NCBI RefSeq assembly: GCF_048771995.1
Contig: NC_133026.1
Location: 101,277,001 to 101,341,000, forward strand
Direction: 5' to 3'
Source of the DNA: Taeniopygia guttata
Taxonomy: Eukaryota > Chordata > Aves > Passeriformes > Estrildidae
DNA length: 64,000 nucleotides
The notes under the pieces were generated by a model, which worked only from the letters and a program-made list of their open reading frames with translations, was not told the origin of the DNA and searched no databases. Position 1 is the stretch's first letter, and every line of letters starts with the position of its first letter. This document shows, one piece after another, positions 1-12,930 of this stretch. A program made the position numbers and the translations under genes.

Positions 1-3000
1 TATGGATGAGGAGAAAAAGAAAAGCAAGGTTACAGATAAAACTACCTTCCAACAATTAATAAAATGCCCATAGGTCTAGGACATAATTCCTGTTACAGTA
101 TATTTGGAAAACTATGCCAGTGCAGCCTGACAACGACTTGTACCTCCCTCTCTTCCACTTGCCACACACCCTTTCCAGGTGGATGAAGAATATGGATGGT
201 AGGGAGGAGGAAGGGAATGGTGGAGGCTCCATGAGACACTGTGGCTGTGTACAACACCTGCTGGCTGGGCCTCCCTCTAATAAAACCCCCCACACACCAC
301 AGACCTTTCTTGCACAAGGATGTCCCTCTGTTTTTTGCATTCTGTCATGCAGAAGCCTTTCACCCCTCCAAGGGGGAGCAGCTTCGCCCCGAGGAGTCTC
401 AGCATAACGAGGCAATTCATGAGAAACACAGCAGTGCAACTCCATTTTAACAACAATGAGTTTATGTTTGTGCCACCTCTCATTTTTAATTCATGAATAC
501 ATTAATTTTGTATCATTTGCATCATAACTAGAGCCTTTCCTGCAAAGGAACACTAAAGATTCATTATTTTTATCTTTTTCCCCTGATGTTCTGCTTTGCT
601 CTTAGTCACCTGCTCTACATGACTCAATATTACTTTTCCCAAAAAACAGGCATGTGGGCAAAGCTCTGATATTAAAACTGGGACAATTCCCTTTAGCAAT
701 AAACAGTGAACAATAATGTACAACATTATAGTATGACAGCCATCACCTGAATGAAGAATACACATCTGACTCATCCTTTTTGCTGTCTGTCAACAGCAAT
801 TCATTTGGATGTGGTAGTGCCTCACAACTTGTTGCTTTCTCTTTCTCATTTCTTTTGGGCTTTCGTACTAAAAATATGTTTTCTCCACATTCTAGAGATG
901 TTTATCTGTTTTTATAAAACCCCAGTTCTTCACTGAAGGCCAAGAAGGATTTGTAATACCTATTAAATTGGCAATTGTTGATGATTATTTTTAAATTTAT
1001 TACATTTTGTAAATTTAAATCTCCCTTTAGTTGCTTTAAAGTTAATTTTGGGGTCAGTACACCATCCTTTTTTCATTCAAGACAAGAGTTCATTATTTCA
1101 GGAGGCAAAGCCATGCACTATTTTAACAGACTCCTGAAGAAATGAAAAAGTTATGAATGGATCCTATGGTCTAGATGAATACCTATTGTGCTGATGTGAC
1201 TGTATGGAACACAAAAAGAGGATAAAAGGAAGGTTCACTTTTGGCATTTAGATTCTCTTCCTTTACTACACTTCCCCTGAAGCATGTCCCAGCCTTTGTT
1301 TATCTCCATCTCCTGATTTCTCTTCTCTTCTAACTCCTGCCTATTTAGAGTATTAAAATCCCTTTTTTCCTTTGGGCCACATTACTCCTCTTGTCAAATA
1401 CTTGTTGCCTGCAGCATAATTTTTTAGGTCTTATCCTCCCATCTTCATGAGGCTATCCGTGCTTCATGTTTTTTTCCAAGCATAAAATATAATCAGGGTA
1501 AGAAAGATGCCAGAGGCTTGCAGAGTTTGAAACCATTATGTTTAAGTCTGGCAGTAGGTCAATGCAGAGATGTAGCTGCAGAGCTGCATTTTGGGGTTTT
1601 TTTTATGTCTCATCTGTAGTAGAGGTGAGCTGTGTAAAGCACCTGTTGAAACCTTTGTGTGACGAAAAATCACAGTGCCAGTAAATACACCATCAAAAAG
1701 AGAACAGGGAAGGAGAGATAAAAAGATAAAAGCTGCTCAGTGAACTCACTACCTCACTATGGGATGAAAGGTGACCAGGAAAACCTAGTCTTGGGTACTT
1801 GGCAGTGCTTTCCTGCCTCACCTCCTCAAGAGCAAGTAACACCCATCCACTGCAGGAACAGCATTCACAGCTTTTCATGATGGACAAAAAATATGGCCTC
1901 AATTTATCTTTTTTTTTTTTCCCCTCCCCAAAATGACACATTATTGGTGTTTATCCCTGGAGAACTCTCAAGAATACATACCAATTAACATGCATATTTG
2001 AAATTTTATGTTGTATTAAATGAAGAATACAACCCAAACAAAACTATCAAATATAAGGTTAAGAATTGAAATCTATACTGTTAACTCAGGGCTACCACAC
2101 AGTAAAGAGCAAAGCCTTTTGAAGAATACCATACAATACATTACAGATCTAAGCTTTTCAAAGCAGGATATGCAGGATTAGGGTTATATTTAAATCCAAA
2201 CATGATAAAAGGGAAAAACCAAATAGGCAAAACAGGACTACTTTACAGTGTTACATAAGAACTCACACAGGAAAGTAATTCAACCCATGATTCTGTTTTA
2301 TAATGGTACCAGGAGGAAAAACAATATTTTAAAACATTAATTCTTTTTTTTTTTTTAATTTGTCCTTATCTGATCTGATACCATAAATATCAAAATACTT
2401 TAATCCAAATTGTATGGCTATTGCCATCACAGCGCAGAGCTCATTTTGTTTGTGGGGCTCAGTCCTGTATTTTCTGTTTCAGCACATATCAGTGGCTCTT
2501 CAGTACCAGCTCAGCTCTGACATTTTGGGAGTTTGTGGCCACTGAAATACTCAGCTTCGTGACGCTTTTCAAATAACCGCAGCATTATCTACACTATGTT
2601 CTATTTTCAAGCTTGTGACAGATATTCTCAGCACTGACTCAGTCTTGAAGTCCCTCGCATTTTCAGGAAAAAATGCTAAGATTACACTATCCTTTGGGAC
2701 TATGTATACTGCCTACATAATATACATTTATTTTTAAAGCAGCTTAGGGTAGAAACCATTTATTATATAAAGTTGTGTGTATAGCCAATGCCTTTATTTA
2801 GTAATAACCCATGCTTCCACTCCTTCTGACTGCAGTGCCTGGTGGCAGACTGGGATTTGTTTGTGAGGAGATGTGTGGTAGCACAATAACATCTACTAAA
2901 ATGCACCTGTTATTCCTGCCTTTCTCATTCAAAGATGAAGACAGTGAGCAGCCAGCGGCATAACCTCCTCAGTAATTGATATGTGTAAGAACTCCTAGAT

Positions 3001-6000
3001 CCTACCCAGGTCGTTGCAACTTCTTCCTCTCCAGGAAGAAATGTTGTGATGGAGATGGCAGAATTATCCTAAGGAGGGTACCACTGCTCCCTTCCTTCCT
3101 TGTCTCCCTCACACTCTCCCCTGGGCTCCCAGAGAAATATGTTGCTTTTGGAACTCATGTGCCAGGATATTATTCAAAGATTTATGGTTCCCGATTCTTG
3201 CTACAGTCCGCTTTTGCAGCTTTGTTTACTTGGCAGGGTGAGGGAGGGAGGAGGGAACTGGATTAGCCTCAAAATCCCACAACAAAAGGCAGAAAAGCAC
3301 TGCTTTAGGCATTTCATAATCTGCATTTCTAGAGAATTACTGAATATGCCAGAATTATCTCTTGAAAATCTAGTGTATTTTAAAAGAATTATTCATAGCA
3401 CTTGAGAAACACTTCACATCAAAATAGATTTGAAATCAACAAGAGTTTTGTTCTGACCTGGTAAACACTGTCACATACCATAAGAAAAGAGCAAAACAAA
3501 ATATTGTGGTTTTACTTACTTTACCTTTAGAAACATAAATACTGATAAAAATAATCAGAACCACTGGGATACAAGCACTGGGAAGAGGAAAGGCAAACAA
3601 TTATTGTTTTAGGTCAAGTGAAAAATTTTTGTTCCCATTTGTAAAAATCTTTACAGCTGAGAGGAGACCATAGTATTTCCCTGAATATTATGTGGGGAGA
3701 GGACTGGAATATTGGTTTTGTTGATTTTTTTTTTTTTTTTTAAGGAGTGGAAGAAAACCACCTAGTCTTTGCTCATGGTATCAGACACATATCATGCAGT
3801 GGCTCAAAACGCTAATTTGCTTAATTGCATTAGTCCACTCCCCTCCTGTTATGGGAATTCAAGCTTCAATGGCAAATGAAGCCTCCTAATGAGATTATGG
3901 TGCCGATCCCAATATGAGGCTGTGGGGTGGCAAAGGAGCCACGTGTTTCCGTGGTGACTGGCTGAGTGGTTAACCCTGGTAAAATGGGGTGGAGGGGAGA
4001 ATCGGCTTGAGTGACAGAACTTCATCCTTTAAACTTCATTTCATGGCTGAGCAAAGCAGAAATAGTGCCAAGCAACGACCATGGGGGAATTACCCTTGTT
4101 TTAATTTTTGTCTCCTCCAGCTGATGTCAGTAGAAGGGGACAAGACAAAGGACCTCAAGCTGTGGTAAAGATCATTAAAATAGAAGAATATAAAGACATG
4201 GACATGCCTGTGCCATCTATTAAATATTAATATCAGTTGAATGCAGATATTTTTCTTTGTTATACTGTTTGATACTATCATTATTATACCTTTAATCCAT
4301 TTCATGTAGTTTTACTCCTTTTTTAAGCTCCTTTGTAATGAAGGTGCCTTTTAGTCAGCTCTACCAGCTAATCAGATTGCTTTCCCTTCATTACTCACAT
4401 TGAGCTTTTAAAGCCTGAAGCCTAAGCTAACTGAAATATATGGTCACGATTTAAGTAATGTGGAAGAGCTGAAGCTGTGCCAGAAACAGAGCACATAGCT
4501 ACATTTTTATTGGCTTCATATTAAGAGCAGGTGAGATGCTTTTAAATCAGGGACTGTTCAATGAAAAACATGCCCAATTACTGTAACAGTGTGAGAAATG
4601 GATTTGTAAAGAATTCTCATATCTGTAAAGAATTCTCAAAGCTGTTCAGATGTGTTTATCACTCACATATTTCAGTGGAAACAACTAATAGCCTTTTTTG
4701 CCATTTATCCAATAAATTTTGTGAAGACAAATGCAGGGCAATGTTAAAGAGATCAAGTCTGTGAATGGAGAACAACAATAATTTTTTGGGAGTATATTAT
4801 TTTTTCCCAAGGCAGGGGTATTTCTGAGTCAGAGGACAATGCTGCCCACATGCAATTAAGGAGTCTATAACCTACACACATGGATCCCCCTGAGCCCAGT
4901 TTAGTTCACAGCAGTGTAAATCTAGAGAATTTCCATAGTGGTCGGTAAAGTTAAGCTGTTGTCAAATACACCCATAAAGGAAAAATTGTTACCTCTTTTC
5001 CCAAGCCTGAGTATGTGAGAAAAGATTGGAGGAGCATGCCTGTGGGCAAGGCTGAATGAAGGGATTCAAGAGCTAGATGAAGTCAAAAGTGATAAAAAAC
5101 TTACTCTGACCACCAAGCACCATTGTAGTGAGATTTGCCTCTCTGGTATGTGGCTGCTGCCCAGGAGCGTGGCGGTGGGGAACAGCAACCTGCTGCAAGG
5201 GCAAGAAGAAAAGGAGATACCATTACTATGTGACACCAGTAGCAACTCCTAATTCCTCTACGCTCTAATTTAGTACAACTGAGAGTGTCATCAATTGCTG
5301 AAATCTTTTCACTATTTTTAAACCTCAGGGACCAAATGGAAATCACATTTTAAAGATGGAAACTTAATTAGGGTTTTTGAGTAGTCATTTACCAAAGGAG
5401 AAGTGACAAGGGCAGCTCTACATTCCTTAGCTCTCCTCTGGGAAGGTTTCTGATGTCTGCTGCTGATCCACACTGTGTTTCTTTTATTGTGGATTCATCT
5501 GCGATGGCTCCCGGCAGATCAGTTTGATGTAGCTGGTCATCAGGGTTAAAATGGAAGAATCAATAAGTTTCTCAGTTTGCATTTTTGTTTTCCTCAGCAC
5601 TTTTAGGAAAGCCTGTAATTCTCATAATCACATCCTGACCTTGATTCCCAAGATCATCTATTTTTGAAGATACCTACACTGTAATCAAAGCTGCCATTAC
5701 GGCATTGCTAGCTACATGTGTAGCTGCTTTCATCTAGCTAGACTCAGATTAAAGGTTCCTGAAACATTTAGGCTGCTGAAGGAAATGGTAGGAAGGTTGT
5801 TGCAGCAGTGGAGCCCTTACAAGCCCTACAGGGGATGCTGGACATCCACTTGTGAGGACCAAGAGCTTGGGGCCCTTTCCATGACAGCTCCTGCCTCTAT
5901 GGCTTTGCTGGAGTCACTCTTTTGCCTCCTAGAAAAACTTTGTTAGCGCCATCACGATCAATTGTCTGCAGCTAGGTCTTTAAAACATGACCTTTTTCAG

Positions 6001-7515
6001 TCCTTCAGTCCAAGTATTTATTAAGTGTGTGGACAATTTTGCTCATTAAGGTCTCACAGCCCATGTGGGGTGAGAGAAGCAGTTACTGTTGTGGCTCTGA
6101 CACACATTTGCAGCTCCTCCTCTTCATCTCTGGAAGTTTTTTCTGAACATTTTTGTCTTGGCTTTCTTTAAGTTTCTTTGTTATTTCCTGTTGCTCTAGA
6201 GCTCAGGAGAAGCGCTTCTGGTGTATTTCTGTAAGGTCAGCAGGATCAGTAAGTTAGCAGTTTAAGTGGCTGAGAGGCTGGGAAGAAGGCAAGATAATCA
6301 GAGCACCTTTATAAGATATTTAACACATAATAAAGTACAATCAAATATTTTGATAAGTAAACTAGGAGCCTAATCTCTCTTGGTTTTCCTAACAGTGACA
6401 GAGATGACTTGTTCTGATTCCACTTGATGGAGGAACTTAATTTAAGCATCCAGATTTAGATGAGTTAGTATATGATGTGATGACTCCTTCCCACTCCTGT
6501 TCATTTTCCCACTGCCCACATGGGTAGGAAATTCAGATATATGTTACTTTTATTTTTTTCAGCCACATGATGTGACCCCTTATTGTTAATGAGAAGAGAT
6601 CAACCTTTTGAAATGTGAGGATGAAATTACATTATTTTTCAGGACTAGAGACACAAGTTAATATAATAATGTAGAGCCTAGGAAAGGGCTACAGAGACAC
6701 CTAAATCTCAGATCTGAAATTTGTTCCTATAATGAGAAAAACAGAAAACTTATTAAATGGTTATTCAAAGAGGCTCAGGATCACAATCCCAAACAATTTT
6801 GCTTTGGCCAGGAATAAAGAATAGTTAAGACAGTAAGGATGCAAACCCAGACTTCCACCCACAGTTTCAGTGGGAGAAAAAAATAATCTTTCAGGTGGGT
6901 TTTGCCATTGACTAATCCTGCAACAACAAGAATTTTTATTAGCATTAAGAGGCCTAGGAACTAAAATAATCTCTTAAAATGCAGCCCCAACACTGTCTGG
7001 AACTGAATTTTGGGTGTGTAATATGCACTCACAACAGACTTTGGCTGCACTATGTTTTGAACACAGCTGCGAGCGCTCATGTAGCTATTCCCCTAGAAAC
7101 ATTCATCTAGGTAATGGAAATATTAGGAAATATGGTTCTGGAAATCCCTAGAAAATAACTACTAGTCCTTTTAAGAGATCACTCTCATCTGACCAGGAGA
7201 ACTGTGGAATATAGGCACTATTATGGGGAAATTAGCGAAAAAGGGTATGGAGGCAAAGAACTACCAGGACATACCTTTGTTACGTGGCATTACCATAAAA
7301 TATAAACAAATGGGAGAAAATGCACTCATGACTCCAGTTCAGAATTTGAGGGATTCCTAAGTTACAGCTCTGCCAGAGGTGAGTGGTCAAGGACACTGCC
7401 TTTCTCAATGCCAGCAACATTTTCAGACTACCCGACATATGCTTAGGTGCTTGTGTATCCACAGGGGAGGAAGAAAGGGACATAATGCAATGGGCATTAA
7501 GCAGGTTCATCCAAT
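1..7515. other. AT-rich intergenic flank, no gene seen
   Basis: No exon, RNA gene or recognised transposon was identified. It holds poly-T runs (1909-1920, 2344-2356, 3727-3742), a 15 bp direct repeat TGTAAAGAATTCTCA at 4605-4619 and 4624-4638, and an enhancer-like stretch at about 3790-4010. The 129-codon minus frame at 56-445 has no recognised family. Confidence 0.7.
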
Positions 7516-8048
7516 TGTTGTGGTTTACCCCCAGCTGACAACTAAGCACCACACAGCCCCTCAGCCACCGCCCCCCTACCAGTGGGGTGGGGGAGAGAGT
7601 AGGAAGACTCAGACCCATGGGTTGTGATAAAGAGAGTTTCATGGGATAGAAAATGAAGAAAATAATAATTATAATATAAAGTAATTTGAATATGTAAATC
7701 AAGCATTGCACAATGTGATAGCTCACCACCAAGCAGTACCAGTCAGTTTCTGAGTGGTGGCCCACAGCCAGGACCCCCCTCAGTTCATATACAGAGCATG
7801 ATGCCATATGGTATGGGATATCCCCTGGGTCAATTGGGGTCAGCTGTCCAAGCTTTGTCCCCTCCCAGCTTGTGCCCCTCCAGCCTTCTCACTGTCAGGG
7901 CACAAGAAGCTAGAAGTGCTGTAAATTGCTCAACAACAATGGGAAACAGCAGTGTGTTTTAAATGTTACTGTCATACTAAATCCAAAACAGAGCACTGTA
8001 CCAGTTACTAGGGAGAAAATTATCTTTGTCCCAGCTGAAACCAGGACA
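7516..8048 (-). mobile_element. Solo LTR of an avian endogenous retrovirus (ERVL-like)
   Basis: Read on the minus strand it begins TGTCCTGGTTTCAGCTGGGA at 8048 and ends with AACCACAACA at 7516, so it has the TG...CA ends of an LTR. I recognise this repeat as a common avian solo LTR family. A TATA-like TATATGAACT follows CATGCTCTG near 7780, and an A/T-rich stretch near 7640-7700 is where the family carries its poly(A) region. No internal retroviral genes lie on either side. The flanking bases (CCAAT before, GAAAA after) do not form a target-site duplication. The exact family name is uncertain. Confidence 0.82.
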
Positions 8049-11000
8049 GAAAACTCAGAAAATACTTACCTACATTAATGCATCTCCCCTTTGGTTCTAC
8101 TGTCTTGCACATCACTTGGAATGTCATGTCAAATATTGCAACGCTAGAAAAAGAGGCTTTGCTGCTGCAGTTGACATAGTTTCAACAAAAGCTGACGGCT
8201 GAAGTTTTCTGTCCACCAAAAAAGCTGCCTGACATGTTGTCTATTTCAGAAACAAAGTACATACAGACCATTTCTAGTTGAAATCTAGTTGCTTCCACTC
8301 ATATGCTAATGATTTTGTTGGCAAGATCTAGATTATGCTTTGAATTATTATCAGTATTTGTTTCAGTTTCTCTCTTCCATTTCATCCTATCTCCTTCTTT
8401 TCTCCTTCCTTCATTCCATTCCTTCTGATTCTTCTGCTCCCACTGCAGAAGTGCTCTGGAGGCTCCTGGCAGTCCTGTCCTGTAGGTCCACGTGTGCATG
8501 GGACTTTCATGTGACAGCTCCTTGGATCCTGATCCAGGGGTCTGAGCTCTGCTTGCGGGGGCTGCCAAAGGGGTGCTGGTGTGCCAGTTGCACAGTGCTC
8601 AGCCTCCTCCCTTCTGACTGGCAAGAGGCTGCTTTGATGGCTCATCTGGGCACACCAGGAGCTCAGCTCAGCTCACTAGTGCTGACAAGGTAGTCACTTC
8701 CCTCACTAAATCTGACAGCCTGACAATACAGGTTTAATAGTAAGGAGGACAGTTTCCTCATAAATATTTTCTTGACTGTCTCATGTCTTCTTCCTTTTCT
8801 CTTCCACTTTCACTCTCCCATGTAAATCCAATCTGCTTGTGACATACTCCCACCCATTTCCATTTTCTCTGAAAACACTCCTGCAATTCTCTTCCCTAAA
8901 GTAGCAGTAGCCAGGCACACAGAGTGGTTGAAACCCTAAGTGGTTACTGAGCTCCTGAGCCCTCACTAACACAGCTTTATATGGGGTAAAATGAGACAGA
9001 CGGGAACACAATGGGTGTCCCTCTCTCACTGAGGAGAGAGGTCAAGGAGTCAGCCATGGCTAAGACACTTTCTACTCTGGAGCTTTTAAGGGAGATTCAA
9101 GATGATGCTGTCCAGACGTGCTATCGCAGTGTGCCAGAGGAGGAAGGACACAGGCACATCCTTGCTGAAGCTCCTCACACGAGAGTGAGGGGATCTAAGG
9201 AAAGAGGGAAAGCCTGGCCCAAGTGAGGCAGGACAGATCTGATTCCCAGCTGAGTTACTACCTGGTGTGCAGCACTTGAGACATGAGGTTTGGCTGTCCC
9301 ACACACCTACCCACATTTGCATTCTATCTCTTATTCATCTTAATTACTCTTATGTTTTGCTATAAGAGGGAGATGTGGACCTTAAAAGGCACACTGCTTG
9401 CAGAAAGCCATTACTGCAGCCTAACCTCTTCCCCTTCTCATGGAAGAGATCATCAAGTTGGACTGTTTCTGAATCCACTGACTTGCTAAAGTTTTTTAAA
9501 AACTGAAACATACACAAGAGCTTCATATTAATTCAATAGGCACTCAGTTTCTAAATGGTAACTGATTAGAACGGGATGACTGATTAAATTAAAGAACCCT
9601 GATGCCTGTTGATCAAACTGATAACTGATGTACTGCAGGGACTGCTTTTTGACCTATCCAGAGATGGGCAGGCACCTGGAGGCAAATGCCAAATTTTAAT
9701 TTAGACCCCTTCATCAGACAAACTCCTCTTTTTTGTTGTTTTTATCTCTTGATCACTGATATTTACTTATGATACCTACTTAGAGGTGTGCAGTGCATAG
9801 TAAAAGTTGGTCTTATTGCAGAAAAAGTTCACTTTTTATCGCTAGCCAAATGGCATGCTGTGTCTATTAAGGGGGAAAAGAGAAGCTGAACTGTTTAGAA
9901 TAGCTCTCTTTCATCCTCCTTTGAGTTTCATTATTGGGTTTCATTACATTTTCTATTTCAGCAGACTTTCCTTATGAGCTACCAGCACAGCCTGGCAAAA
10001 CCGCCACTATTTAAATCTCTCCTATACAAATACATTTTATCCGTCATTTTTATCTTATGACCCAAGAAGACATAAAACTCAATTTACTCATTAACCTTAG
10101 CTTTCTGAAACTGCAATTACTGCCCTGTGCACAGTCAGTAATTGAGTTGAAAAGAGGTAGCATGCAAATGCCAGCCAGTGCTAGCTACTGCTAAATAGAT
10201 AATCCTGCATGCTCACTAAAATTGCATGAGGCACATAGACAGCAGGTAGAAAAGAAGAGCATTAGAAAGAAAAGTGCACAGAGTAGCATGTGAAGGGATT
10301 AAGAAGATGCAAAAGACCAGACTCACAGGAAACCACTCAGTGGGAATAAAAACAACATTATATTAGCTTAGGTTTACGATTACAGCTAATAGCATCCAGT
10401 TATTACTTTTGCATGCATTGAAAAGCATTTTCTGAGTGGATGGTTTCATCACAGAATCAGATCTTTTCTCCCTGCCTTTTGTAATTCAAGAAGCTGGCTA
10501 GCATTTTATATAACCTACTGTCTCCTGCCCCAGCTGTCATGAAAGAGATCAAGACATTACAAGTAAGGACTGGCCAAACAAAATGAGATTCAACTTGAAG
10601 TGTGCTTGTCTTTCTACATTGTTACTTTCCATCTTTTTCCTCCCACTGAAGCATGAGTGTATCCAGGTTTGCAGACAGTGCTTTTCCATTTTTCAGCTTG
10701 ATTTTTGTGTAGATGATCCTGGTCTCTTGCAGCTACATTTCATATCCTGCCATGACCTTTGCAGAAGTATCTTACTGGTTGCCTGAGTGCATTTATCATG
10801 AAACTTCATATCCCTCTCACATTTCACATGTTTTGTTTAGCTTCCTGGTTCCAGTCCTAATTCCTTAATTTCTTCCTTCACTGCTGGGCAATGCTTCAGT
10901 AAGTAAAAAAGGCTACTTAAAAGCTTGACTCACCATGATTCTGAACCCATACAAGGTATACCTACATGAGTATTTTCATTCAGATCAGCACTATTTCCTC

Positions 11001-12639
11001 TTGCTGTACTTTGGTTTGTGTCACAAAACTGTGCTGGAGAACACAAAGAGGGTATCTACAGCTATGTATAGAAAACAGCAAGTTATTTTGCTAATCTTTT
11101 TGTTGCAAATTATGCTTCTTTAATCTGATGTGTATTACAGTAATTTTCTGGTTCTCCTCTTTGGCTGAACTCATCTCAGCCTGACTGGTAACCTTGGTTT
11201 AGCTTGCTTAGCTGTAACAACTCTTTTTTTTTTTTTCCTAGTGATCTGACAGCTACTCCCCATTCTATGTACTTTTGTTTATTTTAATCACATGATGTAA
11301 TAGTGTTTGTAGAGACAACGGTGGCAGCTGGTTATTCTACATAAAAATTTGCATTTAGGACTCACACATACAGCAGCCAGAGCAGTTATATAGGAGTAAC
11401 AGTAAGGCCTTCAAAGTGGGAATACTGGATGTGATCTAGACAAATACAGGCATAGGTTGATAAGAGGGGGCTTGGAATCACACTAAGGATGCAAATACTT
11501 ATCAGTGGTAAATTAAAGATACTCACAACTTGGAGCTGGGCAAAACTAATGTTAGGAGAGCAGAAAGCATTATCCAACACATGTAAAATGCACTGTATAT
11601 TGGAAATGCACATGAGATGCACTTGCAGACCAGTGAAAAGAAACCAATGCCCACTGAAGCATCAGCAAACATGAAAATAGCCCCAAGTGAGAGGCTAGAG
11701 TGAGGAAGAAGTTGCTAACATCACATTCCTCTTGGTAAGGAAGAGGAGGAAACCCAGTCATAAACACCCCACCCCACTCAGTGTGTGTGCATATGCTTGT
11801 GTGCATTTCTCTGCAACAGTTTAAATTGAATTTTTTCATACAGTGAGAAGTATTAATTTAGTTGGATAATAGGGACTGTGAAATTTATTAACTGGAGTAA
11901 AATCTTAGTAACCATTTATTGCATTTTATTTAAGTCTACTGAAATTTCAGTTACATGAACATTAAATTCTTGGCTTCTCAAATAAGGCATGTTCCCATTT
12001 TTTCCTTTAACAAGACTTTGAGGATAACAAACTGATTTCAATTAAGATGTGTTTTGTTGCCAGGCTAAGTAATCCTTGTCTGGATGGACAGAGCTCATGA
12101 AAACCTGCAAAAGGAAGTTCTTTTGATATAGATTTGTATCCAGCACCAGTGGTGCTGGACATTAAATGTAACCAAGCTTATATTTTTAAATATGGCAATG
12201 TGGAGATTTTCAAAGCTTTTGAACTGCTTTTAATCTGCACATAAGGTGACAGAAATAGTGTAACTTGCCTGTGCTTTCTTTGGAATGGTGACTATAAATG
12301 TACAAAAAAACAGCCATTTTTTCTTCCCTCCCACACATATTCCACTGAGGAGAATTGTCTAAGGGACATTGGAGTGACATTGATTTGGGATAGTTGTTAG
12401 ATGCTATAATCAAAGAATATAAGTCATGTAGAAAAATAATATTGGGGATCTAAGAATATCTGTTATATCCAGCCATCATAAACTGATTAAATCAGCTTGA
12501 TTTTATTTACCTGGATTTATAAAAGCCATTCTACACATCTCTTGCTGAAGGCTCATAGAGACACTAAGATGCCATGGAACAAAAGTCCTCTTCTGGATAA
12601 ATTGCTGATTAAATGATAAGAAGGTATTGTGTAAAGTGA
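8049..12639. other. Intergenic, no gene seen
   Basis: No coding match. The stretches at 8340-8700 and 9010-9230 are somewhat richer in GC and carry short frames on both strands without a recognised family. A homeodomain/octamer-motif-rich stretch lies at about 10080-10440. Confidence 0.65.
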
Positions 12640-12930
12640 TGCTGAAACCACATTTTTGAATGCAGTTCTGGCCCTCTTTAAAAGGGATGATAAAAATTGT
12701 ACAGAGGAGGGCTGTAAGGGTGTTTAAAGGTATGAAATGCCTTCAATAACAGGAACAGCTGAAGATAACAGGACTTGCCAAGACTGCAAAGGATATGACT
12801 GATGGAAACACTTGATATAAGGTCTTAAAATTATGGGAAGTTATTTTACCACAGAAATGGTAGAAAGGAAACAATTGTTCAACTGTTTCTTCCTGTAAGA
12901 GAATGCTGGGGGATGAAACAAATTAGCAGA
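12640..12930 (+). mobile_element. Old CR1-like LINE remnant
   Basis: It has the order of motifs seen in old CR1 3' regions: AATGCAGTTCTGGCC, GAGGAGGGCTGTAAGG, TTTAAAGGTATGAAATGCC, then CACAGAAATGGTAGAAAGGAAACAATTGTTCA. Similarity is patchy and interrupted, which suggests a copy much older than the others here. The borders are approximate. Confidence 0.5.

Noticed and set aside
56..445. 129-codon minus-strand frame at the window edge
   Set aside because: No recognised family, domain or splice context. The Cys/Pro/Arg-rich translation looks like chance.
7280..7807. 175-codon minus-strand frame
   Set aside because: It runs into and through the solo LTR, and its composition is that of translated repeat and flank.
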